DNA from: Geobacter sp. UBA698
GTDB lineage: Bacteria; Desulfobacterota; Desulfuromonadia; Geobacterales; Pseudopelobacteraceae
Assembly (NCBI GenBank): GCA_002298925.1
Contig: DBMM01000026.1
Location: 3,303-10,659, forward strand
Length of the DNA stretch: 7,357 bases
Direction of reading: 5' to 3'
Notes under the pieces: generated by a model
What the model was told of the DNA's origin: nothing
What the model saw: only the letters and a program-made list of their open reading frames with translations
Databases searched by the model: none
Position numbers and translations under genes: made by a program
Shown here: in pieces, positions 1 to 6,836 of the stretch
Numbering within the stretch: the stretch's first letter is position 1
Layout: the number at the start of each line of letters is the position of its first letter

Positions 1-19
1 CTTTGATATGGAAATGGAA
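1..19. repeat. Edge copy of the terminal inverted repeat of the element at 6693-6821
   Basis: The window opens with CTTTGATATGGAAATGGAA. Its reverse complement matches the right-end repeat of the element at 6693-6821 at 17 of 19 positions. The orientation is that of a right end, so the body of this copy would lie to the left, outside the window. It is followed by TTA rather than the TGA that flanks the intact copy. The match is seen directly; that it is the end of a second full element is inference, because only the edge is visible. Confidence 0.55.
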
Positions 20-170
20 TTACCTGCAACCAGGCACAGGCATTCCTGCTTGCTTAAGAGGCCCATCACGACGTTGTCAGAATGTATCCCAACGAAATTT
101 TGTGTTTGAGTCAATCACGTTATCAAACAAATTTTCTCCCACCGCTGTGGGCTCAATTAGCTGGCATTAA

Positions 171-198
171 TTGTAAAATACCTATTTACAGGTATACT
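171..198 (+). promoter_or_regulatory. Sigma70-like promoter of the outer-membrane protein gene
   Basis: A TTGTAA box (171-176, 4 of 6 consensus matches) is followed after 16 bp by TATACT (193-198, 5 of 6). A transcript starting near 205 would carry a leader of about 100 nt before the start codon at 308. The 307 bases before that gene hold no convincing coding region; apart from this promoter, the repeat end at 1-19 and two dyads, I see nothing there. Confidence 0.5.
178..195. promoter_or_regulatory. Inverted repeat between -35 and -10 boxes, candidate operator
   Basis: ATACCT (178-183) and AGGTAT (190-195) form a perfect 6-bp dyad with a 6-bp centre. It fills the promoter spacer and overlaps the first bases of the -10 box, so a dimeric regulator bound here would control transcription of the outer-membrane protein gene. 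The regulator is unknown, and a dyad this short could arise by chance. Confidence 0.35.
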
Positions 199-307
199 TC
201 CTAAGAGTCCGCCTCTACGTTAATTATCTGTAATCGGAGAATAGCTGCCGTCAACGATTGTGTCAGCAAGCAGAAATGAGAAATATATTACGAGTAAGGA
301 GCGAACA

Positions 308-1186
308 ATGCGAAACATCAGTGTAGGGCTGGTCCTGGCAATGCTACTTTCCTTGATCACGGGAGTCGGCAACGCCTCGGCAGAGAGTGCCGAGCAGGTC
401 GCCAGCCAGGAACCGATCCTCTTCCCCGAAGGCACACTCTTCCATGCCCCGCTGGCAAGCCCCAAGGAGCCCCGCACCCATGTGACCTGGCTCCGCCTCA
501 ATCTCCCCGGGGATAGCTTCAACGTCGGCTCGGTCGGGTTTGGCGACAGCTTCGGCCTGGTGCGCTGGCCCGGCTGGGGCGAGGCGGATGCCTGGCAGTT
601 CGGCATCAGCGGGGCGGTCCTCGCCCAGTTCAATCTGGACTCCGATTCCATGGACCTGATCAACGCCGACTATATCATCGGCTTACCGCTTAGCTACCGA
701 AACGGTTCTTGGTCGGCACGGGCGCGTTTCTTCCATCAATCCTCGCACCTGGGGGACGAGTTCCTGCTCCTCCCCCAACAACCGGAACTGAAGCAGGCGC
801 GCATCAACTTGAGCTTCGAGACGATTGAACTGCTCGGCGGCTGGGAATGGGAGGGTATCCGGCTCACCGCCGGCCCCTCCTATATCGTCCACAGCGACAC
901 CACCCTCAAGCGCTACAGCGTCCAGGGAGGCATCGATTATCAGAGGACGCAGCCGGTCTTCAAGCCGACGATACATCCGTTCGCCAGCGTCTTGTGTCAT
1001 GCCTGGGAGGAAACCGACTGGAACCTCGACGTAAGCGTCAAAGCCGGCATCAACATCCGCAGCCCCTATACCGAAAAACGGTCAATTCAGATTTTCGGCG
1101 AATATTACCACGGCAATTTGCCCTTCGGTCAGTTCTACAAACTGCGGGCTGAATATTATGGTGCCGGCCTCAACGTTTCGTTTTGA
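308..1186 (+). CDS. DUF1207-family outer-membrane beta-barrel protein
   Basis: Predicted 292-residue outer-membrane protein of unknown function. The ATG at 308 was chosen because TAAGGAG (295-301) lies 6 nt upstream and because it places a proper signal peptide at the N-terminus: Arg2, a hydrophobic stretch at about 5-20 and an Ala-Ser-Ala site with cleavage after residue 25. An in-frame ATG at 260 would bury the signal peptide. The mature protein alternates polar and hydrophobic residues as beta strands do and ends in Phe292, the usual outer-membrane assembly signal. Stretches I associate with DUF1207 are LINADYIIGLPLSYR (117-131), FHQSSHLGDEFLL (142-154) and EYYHGNLPFGQFY (265-277). Length fits the family. 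It has its own promoter and ends in a terminator, so it is probably monocistronic. The family call is from memory; no substrate or partner can be read from the sequence. Confidence 0.88.
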   Translation: MRNISVGLVLAMLLSLITGVGNASAESAEQVASQEPILFPEGTLFHAPLASPKEPRTHVTWLRLNLPGDSFNVGSVGFGDSFGLVRWPGWGEADAWQFGISGAVLAQFNLDSDSMDLINADYIIGLPLSYRNGSWSARARFFHQSSHLGDEFLLLPQQPELKQARINLSFETIELLGGWEWEGIRLTAGPSYIVHSDTTLKRYSVQGGIDYQRTQPVFKPTIHPFASVLCHAWEETDWNLDVSVKAGINIRSPYTEKRSIQIFGEYYHGNLPFGQFYKLRAEYYGAGLNVSF

Positions 1187-1196
1187 GCTGATACGC

Positions 1197-1231
1197 AAAA
1201 AAGGGCGCATCGCAGTGCGCCCTTTTTTTTT
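1197..1231. terminator. Bidirectional Rho-independent terminator
   Basis: A 7-bp GC-rich stem, GGGCGCA (1203-1209) and TGCGCCC (1216-1222), encloses a 6-nt loop. Six A residues precede it and nine T residues follow it. It therefore has a U-tract in both directions and serves the outer-membrane protein gene on the plus strand and the cupin gene on the minus strand, which converge here. Confidence 0.93.
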
Positions 1232-1274
1232 GAACTGAACAGCTAACAGGCCATGTCCCTCAGGCCTCACCCGG

Positions 1275-1700
1275 CTATTTCTTCATCCACGAGGCTTTGG
1301 TAGAGAGCCTGGTACCGTCCTCAAGCGTGGCCTGACTCAGGCTGCCCGCCTCGGCCTGGATGCAGATGAAATACAGATCCTCATCCCCGGCTTTCCAGGC
1401 CCGTTCCCCCTCCGGCGCAACCCGGATCAGACTCCCTTCCTGAATCGGAAACTCCTGACCATCGACATAGAATGTGCCGCTGCCACGCAGGACGATGTAG
1501 AGCTCTTCGTTCTTCTTGTGGCTATGGACGAACGGCATCCCCTTGCCGGCCGGAAGGCGGTTGAGCGAGACCTCGCACCCGGTAAGCCCCAACTCCTGGC
1601 CGATGAAGTATTTGCCGTGGAAACCCATGAAATCCCGATTCAGAAGGGTTTCAAACGGACCGGTGTGCTCTGCTGAATAGTTCTTCTCCCTGGTTGTCAT
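1275..1700 (-). CDS. Small single-domain cupin protein
   Basis: A 141-residue protein made of one cupin beta-barrel. The first cupin motif is clear at about 54-73: His59-x-His61, then Glu65/Glu66, ending at Gly73. The second motif region (about 89-102, around APEGERAW) keeps the Pro-Glu-Gly turn but has Ala or Trp where the usual third histidine should be. Metal binding may thus rest on two His and one Glu, or be lost. Start chosen at 1700 because AAAGGAG (1708-1714) lies 7 nt upstream; an in-frame ATG at 1745 would overlap the preceding gene and has no such site. It begins 41 nt after the QueG-like gene and is probably co-transcribed with it. Cupins of this kind are often annotated only by fold; substrate and reaction cannot be deduced, and a sensor or isomerase role is equally possible. 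Confidence 0.9.
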   Translation of the reverse strand: MTTREKNYSAEHTGPFETLLNRDFMGFHGKYFIGQELGLTGCEVSLNRLPAGKGMPFVHSHKKNEELYIVLRGSGTFYVDGQEFPIQEGSLIRVAPEGERAWKAGDEDLYFICIQAEAGSLSQATLEDGTRLSTKASWMKK

Positions 1701-1741
1701 CACGTTGCTCCTTTCATTCCGGGTTAATTGCTGGATCTGCG

Positions 1742-2581
1742 TCAAGAGCGCTTGGCGCCCGGCGGAATCTGCCCCTCGCAGGGCACCCTGGTCTGGCAGA
1801 GACCGCAGCCGGTGGAGGTGACGCCGTACGGCTCGGCCAGGGCGGCTACTACGGTTTTATAGACATAGACGCTGCAAGCCTGCTTGTCATGCCCTTGCGT
1901 TGATAATGCGCCGATCGGGCAGCGGCTGATGCAGAGGCCGCAGCTGCCGTCGCGGAAGTAGAGGCAGTTGTGGCCATGGTTGGGATAGGGGCGTTCGCTG
2001 GGGGCAAGGGCAAGATCGGTAATGACGCTGCCGCAGCGGTGGGCGATTCCTTTGGGGGTGATCAGGGCGTCGTTCAGGCTGAAGGTGCCCAGACCGGCGG
2101 CATAGGCGGCATGCCGCTCCGACCAGGTTGAGGCGATGCCGACCGGCGTATCGCTGAATTCCTGCCAGCTCGCGGCAAACTGGGGCGCCACCGCCTGCTG
2201 CCCCCGCTCCACCAGCCAGGCCACCAGATGCCGCCGCAGCGCGCCGTTCAGCTGTTCGCCGAAGTTTCTGGTTCTGGCCCAGGCCTGGGACGGGTACTGC
2301 TCCTCGCGGCGATTGCTCGCGCGGGTCGCTTTGGTAATCGGCAGTATCCAGCTGATAACGGAAACCGCCCGCCCCTCAGGGCCAAGGGCACGTTCCATGA
2401 CCTCCTGGGGTGTCTGGTGGAAATCGCCGATGACGCGCTTGTAGTCGCTGAAGAGCTGGTCATCTGCTGCGGCAAAGCCGACCAGCGGCTCGTCGAAGTA
2501 AGGTTCAGGGCTGTCCGGGAAGCGGTTGAGCGGGCTGTCCCGGATAAAGCGGTCTATTTCGGTGCGAATCAGCGTTTCCAT
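1742..2581 (-). CDS. QueG-like (epoxyqueuosine reductase-related) 4Fe-4S protein
   Basis: A 279-residue iron-sulfur protein related to epoxyqueuosine reductase. The part around 161-192 (AGLGTFSLNDALITPKG onward) corresponds to the conserved QueG core, and two cysteine groups follow. The first is C214-x2-C217-x3-C221-Pro, where the first Cys of the standard CxxCxxCxxxCP is Asp211; Cys206 might substitute. The second is C236 with C259-x2-C262-x5-C268, where QueG has C-x2-C-x3-CP. The protein ends soon after the clusters and lacks the C-terminal extension seen in many true QueG proteins (about 350-380 residues). It is therefore more likely a paralogue with another reductase role than the tRNA-modification enzyme. 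GGAGGAG (2588-2594) lies 6 nt upstream of the ATG. First gene of a leftward operon with the cupin. Family placement is from memory; the substrate is unknown. Confidence 0.82.
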   Translation of the reverse strand: METLIRTEIDRFIRDSPLNRFPDSPEPYFDEPLVGFAAADDQLFSDYKRVIGDFHQTPQEVMERALGPEGRAVSVISWILPITKATRASNRREEQYPSQAWARTRNFGEQLNGALRRHLVAWLVERGQQAVAPQFAASWQEFSDTPVGIASTWSERHAAYAAGLGTFSLNDALITPKGIAHRCGSVITDLALAPSERPYPNHGHNCLYFRDGSCGLCISRCPIGALSTQGHDKQACSVYVYKTVVAALAEPYGVTSTGCGLCQTRVPCEGQIPPGAKRS

Positions 2582-2624
2582 GCAAAACTCCTCCGCTTGA
2601 TTTCAAGTGTAGTTTACAGCTGAA

Positions 2625-2653
2625 AGGTTAGCAACCATGACAACCCTTGTCAA
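2625..2653 (-). promoter_or_regulatory. Sigma70-like promoter of the QueG-like/cupin operon
   Basis: Read on the minus strand, TTGACA (2648-2653, perfect -35) is followed after 17 bp by TAACCT (2625-2630), which keeps the three most important -10 positions (T1, A2, T6). Transcription would start near 2618, giving a leader of about 37 nt before the ATG at 2581 that includes the GGAGGAG site. Confidence 0.55.
2638..2652. promoter_or_regulatory. Inverted repeat over the -35 box, candidate operator
   Basis: TGACAA (2638-2643), CCC and TTGTCA (2647-2652) form a perfect 6-bp dyad that covers five of the six bases of the -35 box of the leftward promoter. A dimeric regulator bound here would block polymerase, so repression is the simplest reading. 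The site also lies in the shared 201-bp spacer, about 130 bp from the start of the divergent quinone oxidoreductase gene. The regulator is not identifiable. Confidence 0.42.
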
Positions 2654-2782
2654 TTCTGGCATTACGGGATTGCCTGAATTGCTCGGGAAGGAATCCGAAT
2701 GTTTTTCCCGCGTCCCTCGTCATGATTTGGGTGTAAAATTATCTCATGCAAGCAGACCAATTCTTGAAATGAGGTGATCCGG

Positions 2783-3745
2783 ATGAAAGCCATACGTGTC
2801 AACAACTTTGGTCCCCCTGAAGTCATGAATCTGGAAGAGGTTCCCCGCCCTGTGCCAGGATCAGGACAGGTTGTCGTGACGGTGAAAGCGGCCGGCGTCA
2901 ACCCGGTGGACACCTATATCCGCTCCGGCCTCTACCGGCCGGACCTGAAACTGCCCTACACGCCCGGCATCGACGCTGCCGGGGTGATCAGCGCCATCGG
3001 CGACGGTGTCAGACACAGAACGGTCGGTCAGCGTGTGTACGTGGCCTGGTCGCTGTCCGGAACATATGCCGAAGAGGTGCTCTGCGATGAGTTCCAGACC
3101 CATCCCCTGCCCGATGCCATCAGTTTTGGCCAGGGCGCGGCCATCGGTGTGCCTTACGGCGCCGCCTACCGGGCCCTGTTTCAGCGGGCCTGCGCCCTGC
3201 CGGGTGAAAGCGTCCTGGTGCATGGCGCCAGCGGCGGGGTCGGGATCGCCGCGGTCCAGCTGGCCCGTCAGGCCGGGATGAGGGTCATCGGCACAGCCGG
3301 AAGCGAGCAGGGCAAGCAGCTTGTCCTGGCCCAAGGTGCACAGCACGTGCTGAACCACCGGGAGGAAGGCTACCTGGACAGGCTTCAGGAACTGACCTGC
3401 GGCCAGGGCGTCGACGTGATCCTGGAGATGCTGGCCAACGTGAACCTCGATCGGGATCTGCTGGCCCTGGCAACGGGCGGCCGGGTGGTGATCATCGGCA
3501 GCCGGGGACGGGTGGAGATCGATCCGCGCAATGCCATGGGGCGTGAGGCCTCCATTCTGGGAATGACGCTCTACAATGCCAGCGCCAGGGATCTGGCCGG
3601 CATGCACGCGGCGTTTGTCGCCGGCCTGGAAAGCGGGACACTGCGCCCGGTGGTGAGTGCTGAAATGCCCCTGAGCGAGGCGGCCCGCAGCCACCATGCC
3701 GTAATGGAAGCCAGCACGTTCGGCAAGATCGTTCTGGTTCCCTGA
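2783..3745 (+). CDS. NADPH:quinone oxidoreductase, zeta-crystallin type (MDR superfamily)
   Basis: A 320-residue medium-chain dehydrogenase/reductase that should reduce quinones, or possibly enones, with NADPH in the cytoplasm. The N-terminal GroES-like domain carries NPVDTYIRSG (40-49) and LPYTPGIDAAGVI (57-69). The Rossmann fold has the nucleotide loop HGASGGVG (147-154). The zinc ligands of alcohol dehydrogenases are absent, as usual for quinone oxidoreductases. EMLANVNL (215-222) and GGRVVIIGSRG (232-242) are very close to what I recall of vertebrate zeta-crystallin, which points to that subfamily rather than to E. coli QorA. The ATG at 2783 is preceded by GAGGTGATC (2771-2779), an extended match to the 16S anti-Shine-Dalgarno; a GTG at 2774 lies inside that site and is unlikely. 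It precedes the FAD dehydrogenase by 46 bp in the same direction, so an operon is likely. Cofactor preference and physiological substrate are inferred. Confidence 0.92.
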   Translation: MKAIRVNNFGPPEVMNLEEVPRPVPGSGQVVVTVKAAGVNPVDTYIRSGLYRPDLKLPYTPGIDAAGVISAIGDGVRHRTVGQRVYVAWSLSGTYAEEVLCDEFQTHPLPDAISFGQGAAIGVPYGAAYRALFQRACALPGESVLVHGASGGVGIAAVQLARQAGMRVIGTAGSEQGKQLVLAQGAQHVLNHREEGYLDRLQELTCGQGVDVILEMLANVNLDRDLLALATGGRVVIIGSRGRVEIDPRNAMGREASILGMTLYNASARDLAGMHAAFVAGLESGTLRPVVSAEMPLSEAARSHHAVMEASTFGKIVLVP

Positions 3746-3791
3746 CATTAACCGAGCAAAAGGCGTGACCGGAACGAAATTGGAGGGCGTT

Positions 3792-6695
3792 ATGGGAAAC
3801 ACAGCGAACGACGCAGAGCTCACCGCCCTTCCCGCCCCCTATGGGGATTTCTTCCGTGCCTGCCGAGAGTTCATCCCCGAGGCGAGGATCTTCTGCGACC
3901 CGCTGCGGACCCTGGCCTGGGGGACCGATGCCAGCGTCTACCGGCTGGTGCCGAAGATCGTGGTAAAGGTCCGTACCGGCGAGGAGCTGTCAAGGATCCT
4001 GAAGATCTCCAGCAGCCTGGGGATTCCGGTCACCTTCCGGGCCGCGGGGACCAGCCTGTCGGGGCAGGCGGTGACCGACTCGGTCCTGCTGGTGCTGGCG
4101 GGGGGCTGGGGCGGGTGTGCGGTCGGGGCGCAGGGAGAAACGATCACCCTGGAACCGGGGATCATCGGAGCCGATGCGAACTTGCGCCTGAAGCCCTTTT
4201 GCCGGAAGATCGGTCCCGACCCCGCGTCCATCAATCATGCCATGATCGGCGGTATCGCCGCCAACAACGCCAGCGGCATGTGCTGCGGAACCGCCGACAA
4301 CAGCTACCAGACCGTGGCGGAAATGAAGATCATCTTCCAGGACGGCACCCTGCTCGACACGGGGGATCCGGTCTCGCGCAGTTCCTTTGCCCGGACCCAC
4401 GGCCGATTGCTGGACAGCATCGCACAGATGCGGGAAGAGATACGGGCCGACAGCGCGCTGGCCGAGCTGATCCGGCACAAGTTCCGCATAAAGAATACCA
4501 CCGGCTACAGCCTGAATGCCCTGGTGGATTACCACGACCCCATCGACATCATCAAGCACCTGATGATCGGCTCGGAGGGGACCCTGGGGTTTATCGCGGA
4601 GATCACCTTGCGGACCGTGGTGGAGCATCCCTGCAAATCCACCGCCCTGATCTTTTTCCCGGACATCGGCAACGCCTGCCGGGCGGTGATACAGCTGGAC
4701 CGGGAACTGGTCGCGGCGGCGGAACTGATGGACCGGATTGCCCTGCGGGCGGTGGCGGAGAAGCCGGGCATGCCCTCCTGCCTGAAAACGCTGCAGGAGC
4801 ACGCCGCCGCCCTGCTGGTGGAGGTGCGCGGGGAGAACCCGGAAATCGTCGAGCGCAAGGTGCTGGCGGTCAAGAAGCAACTGGCCGAGATCCCGAAGGA
4901 GCTCCCTTTTACCTTCACGGACAAGAAGGAGGAGTACGAAGCCCTCTGGAACATCCGCAAGGGGCTCTTTCCTGCGGTGGGGAACGTTCGCCGGGTCGGC
5001 ACGTCGGTCATCATCGAAGACATCGCCTTTCCCCGGGAGCGGCTGGCCGAGGCCACCCTCGAACTGCGGGGGGTGATGAACCGGCACGGCTACGGCGAGG
5101 CCATCATCTTCGGGCACGCCCTGGACGGGAACCTCCACTTCGTCCTGACCCAGGATTTCAGCGTGCAGGAAGAGATCCGCCAGTACCGCGCTTTCATGGA
5201 GGAGGTCTGCGCCATGGTCGTCACCACCTATGGCGGCTCCCTCAAGGCGGAGCATGGTACGGGGCGCAACATGGCCCCCTTTGTGGAGCTGGAGTGGGGG
5301 GCGACGGCCTACCAGCTGATGCGCAGGATCAAGGCGGCCTTCGATCCCCATAACCTGCTCAATCCCGGGGTCCTGCTGAACTACAACCCGGAAGTCTTCG
5401 TGGAAAACCTGAAACCGATGGCTCCGGCCCACGAGATTGTCGACAGGTGCATCGAATGCGGTTTCTGCGAGGTAATGTGTCCGTCACGAAACCTTACGGC
5501 CACCCCCCGCCAGCGGATCATCATCCAGCGGGAGATCGCCAGATTGCGGGCGTCCGGAGCAGACCCGAATCGCCTCCAAAGCCTGGAGGCGGCGTACCGC
5601 TACTGGGGGGAGGAGACCTGCGCGGTGGACGGGCTCTGCGCCACCACCTGCCCGGTTGCCATCAATACCGGCGAATTCACCAAATACCTTCGCTCCCGGG
5701 AAAAGAGCCCGACGGCCCTGGCCCTGGCCGACTGGATCGCCCGGCATTTCGGCAATGTCACCCGCCTGGTGAAGGTCGGGCTAGGTGGGGCAGATCTCGC
5801 CCACGGGCTGCTCGGCACCCCCCTGATGACACACCTTGCCGACCGAGCCCGGCAGGTGAGTGGCAGGCGCCTGCCGCTCTGGAATCCCTGGATGCCCCGG
5901 GCCGCTCCGCAGACCAGAGCCCTGCGCCCTGGCAAAGCCGAGCGGCAGGTGGTCTATTTCCCCAGTTGCGTCAGCAGGACCATGGGGCCGGCCCGGGGCG
6001 ACCGGGACCAGCGCCCGCTCAGCAAGGTGCTGCTCTCCCTCCTGGATAAGGCGGGCTACGGGGTGATTCTCCCCGGAAACGGGGAAAGGCTCTGCTGCGG
6101 CATGGCCTTCGAGAGCAAGGGCTTCTTTGCTGCCGCCGACCGGAAGAGCCGGGAACTGGAAGAGGAACTTCTTGCCTGCAGCGACAACGGCCGGCATCCG
6201 GTACTCTGCGACACCAGCCCCTGCCTGTACCGGATGCGGCTGGTGCTTGACCAGCGCTTGAAGCTCTACGAGCCGGTGGAATTCATCCATGATTTCCTGC
6301 TGGAGCGGCTCACCTTCAGCAAGCTGGCGGAGACCGTGGCTGTTCACGCCACCTGCAGTTCCCTGAAGATGCAGCTGGCGGAGAAATTCCGGGAGGTGGC
6401 GCAGGCCTGCGCGGAAAGGGTGGTGATGCCGGAAAGGGTGAAATGCTGCGGCTTCGCCGGCAACAAGGGGTTTGACCACCCCGAGTTGAACGAAGCGGCG
6501 CTCGCGGATCTGCGCGGATCACTTCCCGAGGAGTGTTCCTTTGGCTATTCCAACAGCCGGACCTGCGAGATAGGCCTTGCCCTACACGGCGGTCGCAGTT
6601 ACCAGTCGATTGTGTACCTGGTGGACCGCTGTACGAAACGGAAAACGGATGGAGACGCGAGGGCAACCCTGCTGGAGTCGACAAACTGGGTATGA
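3792..6695 (+). CDS. FAD and 4Fe-4S 2-hydroxyacid dehydrogenase, probable D-lactate dehydrogenase (Dld-II/YdiJ class)
   Basis: A 967-residue fusion of a GlcD-like flavoprotein and a GlcF-like iron-sulfur protein. It should oxidise a D-2-hydroxyacid and pass electrons through FAD and clusters to quinone or cytochrome, at the inner face of the membrane. The FAD domain has RAAGTSLSGQ (83-92), GPDPASINHAMIGGIAANN (141-159) and LMIGSEGTLGFI (257-268). The oxidase cap has GHALDGNLHF (441-450) and AEHGTGRN (486-493). A ferredoxin-like part has C553-x2-C556-x2-C559-x3-C563-Pro and C610-x5-C616-x3-C620-Pro. Two CCG domains follow (C726 with C768-C769-G; C854 with C885-C886-G). The ATG at 3792 was chosen for GGAGGG (3782-3787) just upstream; a GTG at 3765 lacks a good site. 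The TGA stop lies in the repeat at 6693-6821. Length suits Dld-II (about 930-940) better than YdiJ (about 1018). D-lactate is the first guess, D-2-hydroxyglutarate the alternative. No lactate permease lies in view. Confidence 0.93.
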   Translation: MGNTANDAELTALPAPYGDFFRACREFIPEARIFCDPLRTLAWGTDASVYRLVPKIVVKVRTGEELSRILKISSSLGIPVTFRAAGTSLSGQAVTDSVLLVLAGGWGGCAVGAQGETITLEPGIIGADANLRLKPFCRKIGPDPASINHAMIGGIAANNASGMCCGTADNSYQTVAEMKIIFQDGTLLDTGDPVSRSSFARTHGRLLDSIAQMREEIRADSALAELIRHKFRIKNTTGYSLNALVDYHDPIDIIKHLMIGSEGTLGFIAEITLRTVVEHPCKSTALIFFPDIGNACRAVIQLDRELVAAAELMDRIALRAVAEKPGMPSCLKTLQEHAAALLVEVRGENPEIVERKVLAVKKQLAEIPKELPFTFTDKKEEYEALWNIRKGLFPAVGNVRRVGTSVIIEDIAFPRERLAEATLELRGVMNRHGYGEAIIFGHALDGNLHFVLTQDFSVQEEIRQYRAFMEEVCAMVVTTYGGSLKAEHGTGRNMAPFVELEWGATAYQLMRRIKAAFDPHNLLNPGVLLNYNPEVFVENLKPMAPAHEIVDRCIECGFCEVMCPSRNLTATPRQRIIIQREIARLRASGADPNRLQSLEAAYRYWGEETCAVDGLCATTCPVAINTGEFTKYLRSREKSPTALALADWIARHFGNVTRLVKVGLGGADLAHGLLGTPLMTHLADRARQVSGRRLPLWNPWMPRAAPQTRALRPGKAERQVVYFPSCVSRTMGPARGDRDQRPLSKVLLSLLDKAGYGVILPGNGERLCCGMAFESKGFFAAADRKSRELEEELLACSDNGRHPVLCDTSPCLYRMRLVLDQRLKLYEPVEFIHDFLLERLTFSKLAETVAVHATCSSLKMQLAEKFREVAQACAERVVMPERVKCCGFAGNKGFDHPELNEAALADLRGSLPEECSFGYSNSRTCEIGLALHGGRSYQSIVYLVDRCTKRKTDGDARATLLESTNWV

Positions 6696-6821
6696 TTCCG
6701 GTTTCAAATCAAAGATGAGATCAAGGCGGCGAGGAATGAGGCGACGAAGGCATACAATCAGTATGTTGAGGAGCCGAAGACGAGTCAACGAAGATGGCGC
6801 TTTGATTTGGAATTGGAATGA
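6693..6821. mobile_element. MITE-like element with terminal inverted repeats and central hairpin
   Basis: A 129-bp non-autonomous element. The left end TTCCGGTTTCAAATCAAAG (6696-6714) and the right end CTTTGATTTGGAATTGGAA (6800-6818) are inverted repeats matching at 16 of 19 positions. TGA flanks both ends (6693-6695 and 6819-6821), a possible 3-bp target duplication. CATAC (6751-6755) and GTATG (6761-6765) form a small hairpin centred at 6758, within about 1 bp of the middle of the element. Further copies of the end sequence lie at 1-19 and 7340-7357. No transposase is encoded. The left TGA is also the stop codon of the FAD dehydrogenase, and the plus-strand frame stays open across the element to the right TGA. 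The structure is seen directly; mobility is inference. Confidence 0.68.
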
Positions 6822-6836
6822 GTGCTCTCTGCTGAA

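Noticed and set aside
138..151. CCCAC-CGCT-GTGGG hairpin upstream of the outer-membrane protein gene
   Set aside because: The stem is only 5 bp with no T-run on either side, so it cannot be called a terminator.
2657..2673. Sigma54-like TGGCAT ... TTGCC upstream of the quinone oxidoreductase
   Set aside because: The GG-to-GC distance is 14 bases instead of the required 12, and no enhancer-binding protein gene is near.
2734..2739. TAAAAT as -10 box for the quinone oxidoreductase gene
   Set aside because: The hexamer is good, but no -35 box lies at 16-18 bp and the upstream TG is one base off for an extended -10.
3990..5432. Long open frame on the minus strand opposite the dehydrogenase
   Set aside because: It is the usual antisense shadow of a GC-rich gene; the plus-strand product has all family motifs in order.
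6693..6695. TGA as a selenocysteine codon extending the dehydrogenase
   Set aside because: It lies after the complete family domains, no redox motif surrounds it and the 41 residues that follow come from the repeat element.
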